Shown here: in pieces, positions 35,707-46,181 of the stretch
Layout of the letters: every line of letters begins with the position of its first letter
Numbering within the stretch: position 1 is the stretch's first letter
Origin: Paraburkholderia sp.
GTDB lineage: Bacteria > Pseudomonadota > Gammaproteobacteria > Burkholderiales > Burkholderiaceae
Length of the DNA stretch: 64,000 nucleotides
Assembly: GCF_028283785.1 (NCBI RefSeq)
Contig: NZ_JAPWKB010000005.1
Span: forward strand, 434,001-498,000
Direction of reading: 5' to 3'
Notes under the pieces: generated by a model
Seen by the model: only the letters and a program-made list of their open reading frames with translations
Database searches by the model: none
Told to the model about the DNA's origin: nothing
Translations under genes and position numbers: made by a program

Positions 35707-36693
35707 ATGAACAAAGATGTACGCATCCGGACTGAGCGTGTTCCCGAGATTTCGCATGTTTCGCTGTCACGCAAGCTGAAATTGCAGCAACTGATCCTCA
35801 TTGCAAAAGTCATTGACAGCGGCTCACTGCTGCGTGCCGCGAAAGAACTGGGCATGACGCAACCGGCGATCTCCAAGGCGGTGCAGGAACTCGAAGCTTT
35901 CTTCAGCGCGCCTCTTTTCGAGCGCACCAACCGGGGGGTAGTGCCGACCGAACTGGGCCGACTGCTGGGCCGTCGTGCGAAATCGATGTCTACTGAACTG
36001 CGCTACCTGACCGATGAGATCAACGCACTGCAAGGCGGCACCGCGGGCCATCTGATCGTCGGCACCTTGATCGTTGCGTCCGCCCGGTTGCTGCCAGTGG
36101 CGATCCGGCTACTCAAGGATCAAGCACCAGGCATGCTTGTCACGGTGCGCGAAGGCTCGACCACGCAGCTTTTCCCCGCGCTGTCGACCGGTGACCTCGA
36201 CATAGTGGTCGGTCGTTTACCCGAGCGGGAATTGCCGCTTGCCAATGCGTTTCCGTTACATCACGAAGTGCTCTTCCAGGAATCAATCTGTCTGGTGGTC
36301 GGCGCGCGCCACGCGCTCGCGTTACCCAGACGGCCTCGCCTGGCCGACCTGGTCGATCTGCCGTGGATCCTGCCATTGGCCGACTCGCCGACCCGCCTGC
36401 GCGCCGAGCGTCTGTTTGAGGATGCCGGTCTGTCACTACCCGTAGACCGTGTCGAATCCCTGTCGATGCTCACCAACATCGGTCTTTTGCTAGAGCGTGC
36501 GTGCGTTGCACTGATGCCGCGCGTAGCCGCGCAACAGTTCGTCGACGCGGGTTTGCTCGCGATCGTACCGGTCAGCGAAGCCGCCGATTTCGGCGCCGTG
36601 GGTTTTTCCGTCCGTGCCGACAAGAAAGCCAGCCCCGCGTGTGCGCGCTTCATCGCATGCCTGCGCGAAAGCGCAGCGCTGATCGACGACTGA
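35707..36693 (+). CDS. LysR-family transcriptional regulator
   Basis: 328 residues. The winged helix spans LKLQQLILIAKVIDSGSLLR to AAKELGMTQPAISKAVQELE; the effector domain begins at GHLIVGTLIVASARLLPVAI. The sequence falls near the GbpR/PcaQ-like subgroup. It lies 129 bp upstream of, and in the same direction as, the 2-aminomuconate semialdehyde dehydrogenase gene and diverges from the porin gene, so it could control both. The likely inducer is 3-hydroxyanthranilate or a product of its cleavage (inference). Confidence 0.92.
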   Translation: MNKDVRIRTERVPEISHVSLSRKLKLQQLILIAKVIDSGSLLRAAKELGMTQPAISKAVQELEAFFSAPLFERTNRGVVPTELGRLLGRRAKSMSTELRYLTDEINALQGGTAGHLIVGTLIVASARLLPVAIRLLKDQAPGMLVTVREGSTTQLFPALSTGDLDIVVGRLPERELPLANAFPLHHEVLFQESICLVVGARHALALPRRPRLADLVDLPWILPLADSPTRLRAERLFEDAGLSLPVDRVESLSMLTNIGLLLERACVALMPRVAAQQFVDAGLLAIVPVSEAADFGAVGFSVRADKKASPACARFIACLRESAALIDD

Positions 36694-36822
36694 CGGCGCG
36701 TCGGCCGCGCAACGCAGCGCCGGCCCTGCTATAGAGAAACGGAATATCGGCGGCCTGAATCGTTATTATTTTTTATGGAAACGGCCTCCTAGACTCATCG
36801 CATCCGTCCTACGCAGGAACTC

Positions 36823-38328
36823 ATGCAGATGACTTATCCGTTTTCACTTCCTTCTTCGCCAAGCGCCGATGCGCCGCCTTTGCTGCGCAACTACATCGGC
36901 GGAGAATTTGTCGCGAGCGACGCGCACTTCGAGAATCGCAGCCCGGTGACCGGCGATCTGCTGGCACTCGTCAGTGAGGCCGGCACGACCGAGGTCAACC
37001 AGGCCGTAGCGGCAGCGCGCGCCGCGCTCACGGGTCCGTGGGGCCAGTTCGATGTTCAGCAGCGTGCCGCACTGCTCGTCAAGATTGCCGATGGCATCGA
37101 GCGACGCTTCGAAGAGTTCGTTGCGGCCGAAGTCGCCGATACCGGGCGACCGATACATCAAGCGCGCACGCTCGATATCGCTCGCGGAGTCGCCAATTTT
37201 CGTACCTTTGCGCAGCTCATCTCTACTGCATCCAGCGAGATCTTCGAAAGCCGCGCTGCTGACGGCTCGGATCAGTTCAGTTATGTGGTGCGCAAGCCGC
37301 TCGGGGTGGTGGGGATCATCTCACCGTGGAATTTGCCAATGCTACTGCTGACCTGGAAAGTCGCACCCGCGTTGGCAATGGGCAATTGCGTCGTCGTCAA
37401 ACCTTCCGAAGAGACGCCGTCATCCGCGACGCTACTCGCCGAAGTGATGCACGAAGCGGGAGTGCCGAGGGGCGTATTCAATCTCGTACACGGTTTCGGT
37501 CCAGGCTCCGCGGGAGAAGCGCTGACTCGCCATAAAGACGTCGCCGCAATTACCTTTACCGGCGAATCGCGTACGGGTAGCGCCATCATGAAGGCGGTGG
37601 CCGACGACGTAAAAGAGATCTCTTTCGAACTCGGTGGCAAGAACGCAGCAGTGGTATTCGCCGACGCCGATTTCGAAGCCGCCGTCGAAGGCGTCCGTCG
37701 ATCGAGCTTCACGAACGCGGGACAAGTCTGTCTGTGCTCGGAACGCGTGTATGTGGAACGGCCTATCTTCGAGCGCTTCGTCGCGGCGTTGAAGCAGAAG
37801 ACCGAGGCAATGAAAATCGGCTTCCCGGATGACGCAAACGTAGACATGGGACCCGTGATCTCGCGCGGACATCGCGACAAGGTGCTGTCTTACTACCGGC
37901 TCGCGGTTGACGAAGGCGCAACCGTGGTGACGGGCGGCGGCACACCTCAATTCGGCGATGAACGGGACGGCGGCGCCTACGTCGAGCCGACCATTCTGAC
38001 TGGCCTCCCCGATAGCGCACGCTGCGTGACAGAAGAAATCTTCGGACCCGTATGCCACATCGCACCATTCGACGCGGAAGACGAAGTGGTACGCCGCGTC
38101 AACGACAGCGCTTACGGGCTCGCTGCATGTGTGTGGACCACAAGTCTCGCGCGGGCGCACCGCGTGTCGCGCCAGATGCATACCGGCCTTGTATGGGTCA
38201 ACACGTGGTTCAGCCGCGATCTGCGCACCCCCTTCGGCGGCACGAAGCTGTCGGGGCTGGGCCGCGAAGGCGGCCGCCATTCGCTCGACTTCTACTCCGA
38301 ACTGTCGACAATCTGCATCAAACTGTGA
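36823..38328 (+). CDS. nbaE: 2-Aminomuconate-6-semialdehyde dehydrogenase
   Basis: 501 residues, ALDH superfamily: [52 protein letters not shown] with the base Glu, and [17 protein letters not shown] with the catalytic Cys. It resembles the 2-hydroxymuconic/2-aminomuconic semialdehyde dehydrogenase branch. Directly downstream are genes for a 2-aminomuconate deaminase, 3-hydroxyanthranilate dioxygenase and ACMS decarboxylase, whose products fix its role: NAD-dependent oxidation of 2-aminomuconate semialdehyde to 2-aminomuconate. RBS AGGAACTC. The gene symbol follows the nba cluster of 2-nitrobenzoate degraders and is by analogy. Confidence 0.88.
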   Translation: MQMTYPFSLPSSPSADAPPLLRNYIGGEFVASDAHFENRSPVTGDLLALVSEAGTTEVNQAVAAARAALTGPWGQFDVQQRAALLVKIADGIERRFEEFVAAEVADTGRPIHQARTLDIARGVANFRTFAQLISTASSEIFESRAADGSDQFSYVVRKPLGVVGIISPWNLPMLLLTWKVAPALAMGNCVVVKPSEETPSSATLLAEVMHEAGVPRGVFNLVHGFGPGSAGEALTRHKDVAAITFTGESRTGSAIMKAVADDVKEISFELGGKNAAVVFADADFEAAVEGVRRSSFTNAGQVCLCSERVYVERPIFERFVAALKQKTEAMKIGFPDDANVDMGPVISRGHRDKVLSYYRLAVDEGATVVTGGGTPQFGDERDGGAYVEPTILTGLPDSARCVTEEIFGPVCHIAPFDAEDEVVRRVNDSAYGLAACVWTTSLARAHRVSRQMHTGLVWVNTWFSRDLRTPFGGTKLSGLGREGGRHSLDFYSELSTICIKL

Positions 38329-38335
38329 GAGCTCT

Positions 38336-39339
<1,004 letters not shown>

Positions 39340-39384
39340 GCACGATCGGTTAGTACGCAATAAAACCTGACTGAACATGACGAC

Positions 39385-40392
39385 ATGAAGAAAATAGACA
39401 TGCACTCGCACTTCTTTCCGCCCATCGGGCGGGAAGATGCAGCCCGGCTGGATGCCGCGCAAGCGCCGTGGCTCCAGATTGACTCGGGCGGCGAGACCGG
39501 CAACATCATGATGGGCGACCGCAGTTTTCGGCCGGTGCGCGAGGCGCTCTGGAATCCCGCCGCACGCCTCGAAGAACTCGATCGCGTCGGCGTCGCGGCA
39601 CAGATCATCTGCGCGACGCCGATCATGTTCGGATACCGCTATGAGGCGCGTGCCGCGGCGGAATGGGCGGCACGCATGAACGACCTCGCTCTGGAGCACT
39701 GCGCGTATCGTCCTGCCCGTCTGAAGGCGCTCGCGCAGGTGCCATTGCAAGACGTCGAACTGGCGTGCATCGAAGCGAGCCGCGCCAGGAAGGCCGGCCA
39801 TGTTGGCGTGCAAATCGGCAATCACCTCGGCGCCCGCGATCTCGATGACGAACACCTGGTCGAATTTCTCACCCATTGCGCTAACGAGGCGATACCCGTG
39901 CTCGTGCATCCGTGGGACATGATGACAGACGGTCGTATGAAGCAGTGGATGCTGCCGTGGCTCGTCGCGATGCCGGCGGAGACGCAACTGGGAATTCTCT
40001 CTCTGATTCTGTCCGGCGCGTTCGAGCGGATTCCGCGTTCGCTGAAGCTGGCATTCGCTCATGGCGGCGGCAGTTTCGCTTTCTTGCTGGGTCGCGTCGA
40101 CAATGCCTGGCGATGCCGTGACATCGTTCGAAAGGATTGCCCACGGCCACCTTCCGAATACGTGGACCGCTTTTACGTCGACAGCGCGGTGTTCGATCAG
40201 CGCGCGTTACGCCTGCTGGTAGAAGTGATGGGTGCGGAGCGCGTGATGCTGGGTTCCGACCATCCGTTCCCGCTCGGCGAACAACAGATCGGCGCGATGC
40301 TGGCCGAAAGCGACTGGCTCGATGAGCAGCAGCGCGGCCGCATCAGTGCGGGCAATGCCGCCACTTTCTTCGATATCGACATCACGCTGTAG
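39385..40392 (+). CDS. nbaD: 2-Amino-3-carboxymuconate-6-semialdehyde decarboxylase (ACMSD)
   Basis: 335 residues of the amidohydrolase-fold decarboxylase family. Zinc ligands are visible as His7 and His9 (DMHSHFFPP), His175 (LVHPWDMM), His226 (FAHGGGS) and Asp292 (GSDHPFPLG), each shifted by two from the Pseudomonas enzyme. It removes the carboxyl of ACMS to give 2-aminomuconate semialdehyde, and so diverts flux away from spontaneous quinolinate formation. The neighbouring dioxygenase supplies its substrate and the dehydrogenase removes its product. Confidence 0.96.
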   Translation: MKKIDMHSHFFPPIGREDAARLDAAQAPWLQIDSGGETGNIMMGDRSFRPVREALWNPAARLEELDRVGVAAQIICATPIMFGYRYEARAAAEWAARMNDLALEHCAYRPARLKALAQVPLQDVELACIEASRARKAGHVGVQIGNHLGARDLDDEHLVEFLTHCANEAIPVLVHPWDMMTDGRMKQWMLPWLVAMPAETQLGILSLILSGAFERIPRSLKLAFAHGGGSFAFLLGRVDNAWRCRDIVRKDCPRPPSEYVDRFYVDSAVFDQRALRLLVEVMGAERVMLGSDHPFPLGEQQIGAMLAESDWLDEQQRGRISAGNAATFFDIDITL

Positions 40393-40456
40393 TGCACAGC
40401 GCGCCAACCCCTCCTGTACCACTCGCTCCATTCCAACCGCTCGCCAGGACATTGTC

Positions 40457-41704
40457 ATGACCGTTTCGCTCATTCGCCGATCGCTGCGCTACCGCGGCTT
40501 TTCAGAAACCGCTCGTCAGACGCGTGCGGCATTCGCGGTGCTTACCACGGCGGCAGTGACCAGCGCCGCCGCGTTGCCGTCAATGCCAGTGCAGGCCGCC
40601 GATGCCGCTCCGCTGAAGATTGGCTTTATTGGCACTTTGTCGGGACCTGGCGGCGCACTCGGTCAGGATCAATACGACGCCTTCATGCTCGCTGTCGAAC
40701 AGAAGGGCGGCAAGCTCGGTGGAGTACCGGTACAGGTCCTGCGCGAGGACGACCAGCTCAAACCCGATCTCGCCTTGCAGGAAGCCCAGCAATTGATAAG
40801 TCGGGACGGCGTGAAAATCATCACCGGTGTGACGTTCTCGAACGTGATGATGGCGATTCACAAGCCGGTAACGAGCGCCGGCGTCGTCCTGATCGGTTCG
40901 AATGCAGGGCCGACACAGCTGGCGGGCGCGGGCTGCTCTCCGCTCTTCTTCTCGACTTCGTGGAATAACGATGAGCTGCACGAAGCGGGCGGGCAACTGG
41001 TGACCGATCTCGGTTTCCACCGCGTCTACGTGATGGCGCCGAACTATCAGGCAGGACGCGATGCCGTGTCGGGGTTCAAGCGCGACTACCACGGTTCGAT
41101 CGTCGATGAAGTCTATACGCAGGTCAATCAACTTGACTACTCCGCCGAACTCTCGCAATTGCAAGCGGCGCAACCGGAGGCGGTGTACGTGTTCTATCCG
41201 GGCGGAATGGGTGTGAACTTCGTCAAGCAGTATCGCCAGGCCGGCCTGCTTGGCAAGATTCCGCTCATCTCTGTCTCGACGATCGACGGAACCACGCTGC
41301 CCGCGCTAAAGGAACTTGCGGTGGGTGCAATCACAAGTGCACCTTATTCGCCAGACTTGCAGAATCCGCAGAACACCCAGTTCGTGGCTGCTTTCAGCAA
41401 GAAATACGGCAGGGTCGCGTCAATGTATGCCGCCCAGTCCTACGACGCCGCCAATCTGCTCGACACAGCGCTCGCATCGGTGAAAGGCAATGTCTCGGAC
41501 ACGCAGGCACTGCGCCGCTCGCTGGCCGGCGCGAAGTTTGAGTCGGTGCGCGGTGCATTCAGCTTCGAAGGGAATCAGTTTCCGCGCTCAGGTTTCTATC
41601 GGGTCGACGTCGTACGCACGGGCAACGGCGCACAGTTCCAGGCTAAAGGTCCGATCGTGCCGAAGTTCGACAATCCCGTTGCTCAGCAATGCAAGATGAA
41701 CTGA
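40457..41704 (+). CDS. ABC transporter substrate-binding protein, HAAT (LivK-like)
   Basis: 415 residues from ATG 40457. An N-terminal export signal (hydrophobic AAFAVLTTAAVTSAAALPSM, cleavage probably after VQA) is followed by the periplasmic type I fold: PLKIGFIGTLSGPGGALGQD, QEAQQLISRDGVKIITGVTF, and ASMYAAQSYDAANLLDTALA. This is the receptor of a hydrophobic/aromatic amino-acid family importer. The four transport genes follow at once. Given the setting, an aromatic acid such as a (hydroxy)anthranilate derivative is the likely ligand. The leader is longer than usual, so the start could be downstream. Confidence 0.92.
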   Translation: MTVSLIRRSLRYRGFSETARQTRAAFAVLTTAAVTSAAALPSMPVQAADAAPLKIGFIGTLSGPGGALGQDQYDAFMLAVEQKGGKLGGVPVQVLREDDQLKPDLALQEAQQLISRDGVKIITGVTFSNVMMAIHKPVTSAGVVLIGSNAGPTQLAGAGCSPLFFSTSWNNDELHEAGGQLVTDLGFHRVYVMAPNYQAGRDAVSGFKRDYHGSIVDEVYTQVNQLDYSAELSQLQAAQPEAVYVFYPGGMGVNFVKQYRQAGLLGKIPLISVSTIDGTTLPALKELAVGAITSAPYSPDLQNPQNTQFVAAFSKKYGRVASMYAAQSYDAANLLDTALASVKGNVSDTQALRRSLAGAKFESVRGAFSFEGNQFPRSGFYRVDVVRTGNGAQFQAKGPIVPKFDNPVAQQCKMN

Positions 41705-41713
41705 GCGAACGCG

Positions 41714-42637
41714 ATGATGAACCTGACGTTGCTTGTCATGCAGTGCCTGAACGGTTTGCAGCTCGGCGTATTGCTGTTTCTGATGGCAGCCGGACTGACA
41801 CTCGTATTTGGCATTCTGAATTTCGTCAATCTCGCGCACGGATCGCTCTACATGACCGGCGCATTCGTCGGCGCATTGATCTATAACCTGAGCGGATCGT
41901 TCGCTCTGGCGGCGCTCGCTGTGATCGTCGCCTTGATGGCACTTGGCATGCTGCTGGAGTCACTCGTATTCCGGAGGCTTTATCAACGGCATCACCTCGA
42001 TCAGGTGCTGGCCACCTTTGGGTTAATTCTCTTTTTCAACGAGCTGACCCGCACCATCTGGGGACCGTCGCCGTACTACATGGAAGTCCCCGAGGCGTTG
42101 GCGGGCGCGGTCGATCTGTTCGGCATTCACTATCCGGCTTATCGGCTGCTGATCGTCGTCGTAGGCCTTGCCGTGGCAGGTGGCTGTTACCTGGTGATTC
42201 ACCGCACGCGCATCGGTATGCTGGTTCGCGCGGGCGCCACACACCGCGACATGGTGGCCGCGCTCGGCGTGAATGTAGTGCTGCTGAACGCCGTGCTCTT
42301 CGGTGTGGCGGCAGCGCTCGCGGGCATCGCGGGTCTACTCGCGGGGCCCGTTTTGTCAGTACAGCCCGGTATGGGAGAGCCGGTCCTGATTCTAACGATG
42401 GTTGTCATCGTGATCGGTGGTATTGGTTCGGTTCGTGGCGCATTCCTCGGCGCGTTGCTGGTCGGCGTGATCGACACGCTGGGGCGCACATTGCTCCCCG
42501 TCGTGCTACGCGAGGTACTGCAACGCAGCAGCGCCGATACGGCCGGTCCCGCGCTAGCGTCGATGCTCATCTACATCCTGATGGCGCTCGTACTCGCGTG
42601 GCGTCCGCAGGGACTCTTTCCCGTCAAACATTCCTGA
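41714..42637 (+). CDS. livH: ABC transporter permease, LivH-like
   Basis: 307 residues with about eight membrane helices. The start QCLNGLQLGVLLFLMAAGLT and LVFGILNFVNLAHGSLYMTG are the classic LivH signature, and GIAGLLAGPVLSVQPGMGEP then VVIVIGGIGSVRGAFLGALL mark the coupling region. It forms the inner-membrane channel with the LivM-like subunit encoded eight bases downstream. The gene is part of the five-gene importer embedded in the 3-hydroxyanthranilate operon. Confidence 0.94.
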   Translation: MMNLTLLVMQCLNGLQLGVLLFLMAAGLTLVFGILNFVNLAHGSLYMTGAFVGALIYNLSGSFALAALAVIVALMALGMLLESLVFRRLYQRHHLDQVLATFGLILFFNELTRTIWGPSPYYMEVPEALAGAVDLFGIHYPAYRLLIVVVGLAVAGGCYLVIHRTRIGMLVRAGATHRDMVAALGVNVVLLNAVLFGVAAALAGIAGLLAGPVLSVQPGMGEPVLILTMVVIVIGGIGSVRGAFLGALLVGVIDTLGRTLLPVVLREVLQRSSADTAGPALASMLIYILMALVLAWRPQGLFPVKHS

Positions 42638-42644
42638 TGCCGAC

Positions 42645-43685
42645 ATGATGCCCACTCCTCTCTTCGCGAGTCGCACCGCGCGTACGCATAGCCTGACCGA
42701 CCAGGGTATGCGCAGCCGCCCGAGCTACGCAGACCGGCTAAGCTGGCTGATCGCCCTGCTGCTACTGGTCGTCCCGGCTTACGCCGCGCTCGCAGGCCAA
42801 CCATTTCTGGTGACGTTATTTACACGGATTGCGATACTCGCGATTGCCGCGCTTTCACTCGACCTGATGCTCGGTGTCGGCGGCCTCGTCAGCTTGGGAC
42901 ATGCGTTGTATTTCGGACTAGGTGCATACGCCACGGGAATACTTGCGCAGCACGGCGTGGTCGGCGCCGGACTGCATCTGGCCGCAGCCCTCGCACTATG
43001 CGCACCGGTCGCGTTCGTGACTGGCGCGATCGCGCTACGCACAAGCGGTATCGCGTTCATCATGATCACCCTCGCCTTCGCGCAGATGTTCTATTTTTTC
43101 GTTGTCAGCTTGCGCGAATACGGCGGTGACGACGGCTTTCCGCTGGCCGCCGCCAGCCGCTTCGGCCACTTCTCGCTGGCCGATCCGACGACTCTCTACT
43201 ATGTCTCTGCCGCCGTGCTGATTGCAGTATTGCTATTCGGTCGGCGCTTTCTGAAAAGCGCAGCCGGCATGACGCTGGGCGGGATCCGCATCAACGAGCG
43301 CCGCATGCGCGCGCTCGGCGTGCGGGCCTCCCGCGTCAAGCTCACCGTCTATGTGGTATCGGCGATGTTGTGTAGCGTGGCAGGTGTGCTGTTCGCAAAT
43401 CTTACGCAATTCGTCGCGCCGTCATACATGTCATGGACGATGTCGGGCGATCTGATCGTGATGGTCGTGATTGGCGGTGCAGGCAGCTTTGTCGGGCCGC
43501 TGCTCGGCACACTCGCGATCGTGCTGCTGGAGGAAGGGCTCAAAAGCGTCACTGAACATTGGATGCTCGTGATGGGCCCGTTGATCGTCATCGCGGTGCT
43601 GGCGAGCCGACGCGGTCTGATTGGTGTCGCGTATGCACTCGAAGCCCGCCGCCAACGCCTCCGCGCTCAAGGAGGCGTTCGATGA
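42645..43685 (+). CDS. livM: ABC transporter permease, LivM-like
   Basis: 346 residues with about ten helices. Signature LDLMLGVGGLVSLGHALYFG then LGAYATGILAQHG, and near the C-terminus MVVIGGAGSFVGPLLGTLAI. It is the second channel subunit. Its stop overlaps the LivG-like start (ATGA), so translation is coupled. The N-terminal 30 residues before the first helix are unusually long and basic, so ATG 42696 or a nearby codon could be the real start. Confidence 0.93.
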   Translation: MMPTPLFASRTARTHSLTDQGMRSRPSYADRLSWLIALLLLVVPAYAALAGQPFLVTLFTRIAILAIAALSLDLMLGVGGLVSLGHALYFGLGAYATGILAQHGVVGAGLHLAAALALCAPVAFVTGAIALRTSGIAFIMITLAFAQMFYFFVVSLREYGGDDGFPLAAASRFGHFSLADPTTLYYVSAAVLIAVLLFGRRFLKSAAGMTLGGIRINERRMRALGVRASRVKLTVYVVSAMLCSVAGVLFANLTQFVAPSYMSWTMSGDLIVMVVIGGAGSFVGPLLGTLAIVLLEEGLKSVTEHWMLVMGPLIVIAVLASRRGLIGVAYALEARRQRLRAQGGVR

Positions 43686-44455
43686 GCCTGCTGCAGGTTG
43701 ACGGATTGGTGAAGCGCTACGGCAACTTCACCGCAACCGATCATTTCAGTGTCAGTGTGGAACCTGGCGAGATTCACGCAGTGATAGGCCCGAATGGTGC
43801 GGGCAAGAGCACACTGATCGGCCAGCTTGCCGGAGAACTGATACCCGACAACGGCAAGATCTATTTCGCCGGCGACGACATAACGCGATTGAGCGTCGAG
43901 AAACGGGCGCGCCTCGGGCTTGCGCGTTCATATCAGATCACCTCGGTGCTGCCGGAATACACCGCGCTCGAAAACGTGCTGCTCGCGGTGAATGCGCAGC
44001 GCGGGTCACGTTTCGGCTGCTGGACCCGACTCGCCGCGCGACACGACGTGCTTGACGAAGCGCTCGCGCTGCTTGAACAGACGGGCCTCGCCGGACACGC
44101 CGACGCCTGCGTCGCTGAAATGGCACATGGTGAACACCGTCAACTGGAATTGGCGATGGCTTTGGCGACCCATCCGCGACTGCTGTTGCTCGACGAGCCC
44201 ATGGCCGGCATGAGCCAGACCGAAACCGTGCAGATGACGGCGCAACTGCAGGCACTCAAGGGCTCGCATGCGATGCTGCTCGTGGAGCACGACATGGACG
44301 CGGTGTTCGCACTCGCCGACCGTATAACGGTACTGGTCTATGGCAAGGCGCTTATCACTGGCAGCCCGGACGAGATCCGCGCGAATCCGGCGGTGCGTGC
44401 CGCTTATCTGGGCGATGAGCAGTCCGCGCCCAACCTGTCACGGAGTGTTGCATGA
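43682..44455 (+). CDS. livG: ABC transporter ATP-binding protein, LivG-like
   Basis: 257 residues from ATG 43682. Walker A is GPNGAGKSTL, the LivG-type switch LARSYQITSVLPEYTALENV follows, the signature loop is EMAHGEHRQLELAMAL (replacing LSGGQ) and Walker B is LLLLDEPMAGM. The signature loop AHGEH is a known LivG-type variant. It overlaps both livM and livF by four bases. It drives uptake by ATP hydrolysis together with LivF. Confidence 0.95.
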   Translation: MSLLQVDGLVKRYGNFTATDHFSVSVEPGEIHAVIGPNGAGKSTLIGQLAGELIPDNGKIYFAGDDITRLSVEKRARLGLARSYQITSVLPEYTALENVLLAVNAQRGSRFGCWTRLAARHDVLDEALALLEQTGLAGHADACVAEMAHGEHRQLELAMALATHPRLLLLDEPMAGMSQTETVQMTAQLQALKGSHAMLLVEHDMDAVFALADRITVLVYGKALITGSPDEIRANPAVRAAYLGDEQSAPNLSRSVA

Positions 44456-45162
44456 GCCACCTGCTGGAAGTCGCTTCGCTCGAAGCATTCTATGGCCGCA
44501 GCCAGGTGCTGTTCGGCGTCGAACTAACCATTGACGACGGTCAGTTCGTCACGATGTTAGGCCGCAACGGCATGGGCAAATCAACCACGGTCAAGTCGAT
44601 CACCGGGCTGCTGAAGTCGCGACGCGGCGTGATCCGGATGGCGGGCCAGCCAATCGACAATGCACCGTCTTACCGAATCGCGCGCACGGGCCTCGGTCTC
44701 GTACCCGAAGGGCGTCACATCTTCCCTACGCTGACAGTTCGCGAGAATCTGGTCGCGACCGCAAATAGCATCGAGCGCCCAGGCGGCGCATGGACATTGC
44801 AGCGTGTCTATCAACTGTTTCCGCGCCTCGAGGAACGTGCGCGCAATCTCGGCTCCGCGCTCTCCGGCGGCGAGCAGCAAATGCTTGCGATTGGCCGCGC
44901 CCTGATGACGAACCCGCGCCTGCTGATTCTCGACGAAGCGACCGAAGGACTCGCTCCGTTGATCCGCGAAGAGATCTGGAAGTGCCTCGCTGAACTAAAG
45001 AGGACCGGGCTGGCTATTCTTTGTATCGACAAGAACCTGGCATCGCAACTCGCAATCGCGGACTATCACTACGTAATGTCGAAAGGCTCGGTGGTCTGGC
45101 AGGGCACGTCCGCGCAACTGAGCGCTCAAGCGGACACGCTGCATACGCATTTGAGTATTTGA
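44452..45162 (+). CDS. livF: ABC transporter ATP-binding protein, LivF-like
   Basis: 236 residues. Walker A is GRNGMGKSTT, the signature is ALSGGEQQMLAIGRAL and Walker B is LLILDEATEGL. ARTGLGLVPEGRHIFPTLTV is the LivF hallmark. It completes the importer. A 44-bp gap with the ribosome site GAGGTGCACTG leads to the formamidase-like gene, so all genes from 36823 to 46076 may be one transcript. Confidence 0.95.
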   Translation: MSHLLEVASLEAFYGRSQVLFGVELTIDDGQFVTMLGRNGMGKSTTVKSITGLLKSRRGVIRMAGQPIDNAPSYRIARTGLGLVPEGRHIFPTLTVRENLVATANSIERPGGAWTLQRVYQLFPRLEERARNLGSALSGGEQQMLAIGRALMTNPRLLILDEATEGLAPLIREEIWKCLAELKRTGLAILCIDKNLASQLAIADYHYVMSKGSVVWQGTSAQLSAQADTLHTHLSI

Positions 45163-45206
45163 ACGGGCTGTGATCCGGAATAACACGTTTTCCACGAGGT
45201 GCACTG

Positions 45207-46076
45207 ATGCCGTTTGACCTGACGTTTCCGAACCTCGACGAACGTGCGGTGCAATACAACGCCCGTGCCTCGGTGACGAATTTCGATTCCGAGATGCGCA
45301 CGTATGCGGCGCTTTCGCAGGCGTCGCGTCAGCGCTGCGCGGGAATACTGGATCTCCAGTACGGCATGGGGCACGCCGAGCGTCTCGATATTTTCCCGAC
45401 CGCCGCCTCGGCACAACCGACGCCTGTTTTCGTCTATCTTCACGGCGGCTACTGGCGCTCGCAACGCAAGGAGGATGCATGCTCGATGGTAGCGGCACTG
45501 ACGGGTGCGGGCGTGGCCGTCGCGATGATCGAATACACGCTGTTGCCCGAGGCCACGCTGGCGGAAGTGGTACGCGAAGTACGCAGCGCGATCGCCTGGC
45601 TGTACAAGCACGGCCGTACCTATGGCATCGATCCGCAACGCATTCACGTGTGCGGAAGCTCGGCCGGCGGGCATCTTGCCGGCATGCTGTATCAAGATTA
45701 CTGGCAGCCGCACTTCAATGTTCCGCACGACGTCATCAAAGGCGTGATTGGTCTTAGCGGGTTATACGACCTACGGCCTTTGTGCGATATCAATGTCAAC
45801 GAATGGCTGCGTCTGTATTCCGATCAGGCGACATTGTTGAGCCCGGCGCTACGTCTTCCGGAAAGAGCACCACCGCTGCTGCTTTCGGTGGGCGGACTGG
45901 AAACGGCAGGCTTCCGGAACCAGACCTTGCAATTCCACGAGGATGTCAGCCATCGCCGTTTGCCGGTATCACTCGTGCCGAATACGCACTCGAATCACTT
46001 CAATATCGTCAACGAGCTTGCCGATCCGGCTAGCGTGCTGTCCGAAGCAACAATCGCGCTTATCGGGAACATCTGA
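45207..46076 (+). CDS. Alpha/beta hydrolase, arylformamidase (kynurenine formamidase)-like
   Basis: 289 residues. The oxyanion motif HGGYW is at 79-83, the nucleophile elbow GSSAG at 150-154 (Ser152), and a C-terminal His lies in NTHSNHFNIV. HGGYW and the DERAVQYNAR start match the animal-type arylformamidase (AFMID) group rather than the metal-dependent bacterial KynB. AFMID enzymes hydrolyse N-formylkynurenine to kynurenine. In this operon it may deformylate an N-formyl aromatic amine such as N-formyl(hydroxy)anthranilate or N-formylkynurenine brought in by the ABC importer. That role is inference. Confidence 0.85.
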   Translation: MPFDLTFPNLDERAVQYNARASVTNFDSEMRTYAALSQASRQRCAGILDLQYGMGHAERLDIFPTAASAQPTPVFVYLHGGYWRSQRKEDACSMVAALTGAGVAVAMIEYTLLPEATLAEVVREVRSAIAWLYKHGRTYGIDPQRIHVCGSSAGGHLAGMLYQDYWQPHFNVPHDVIKGVIGLSGLYDLRPLCDINVNEWLRLYSDQATLLSPALRLPERAPPLLLSVGGLETAGFRNQTLQFHEDVSHRRLPVSLVPNTHSNHFNIVNELADPASVLSEATIALIGNI

Positions 46077-46135
46077 GTGAGCCGCTCGCGTTGCGCGAGC
46101 GACAGCGATACCTTAAAACAACTGCACTCCGCTTG

Positions 46136-46170
46136 CGATAAGTGGCGCTAGCCGACGGCGCCGCTTATCG
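46136..46170. terminator. Bidirectional hairpin between convergent operons
   Basis: CGATAAGTGGCGC pairs with GCGCCGCTTATCG around a 9-base loop, with one G-T wobble. It lies in the 105 bp between the formamidase stop (plus) and the aldolase stop (minus). A second 7-bp stem (GCTCGCG/CGCGAGC, 46084-46100) precedes it. Neither has a strong T-tract. Confidence 0.55.
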
Positions 46171-46181
46171 CGTTGTACCTG

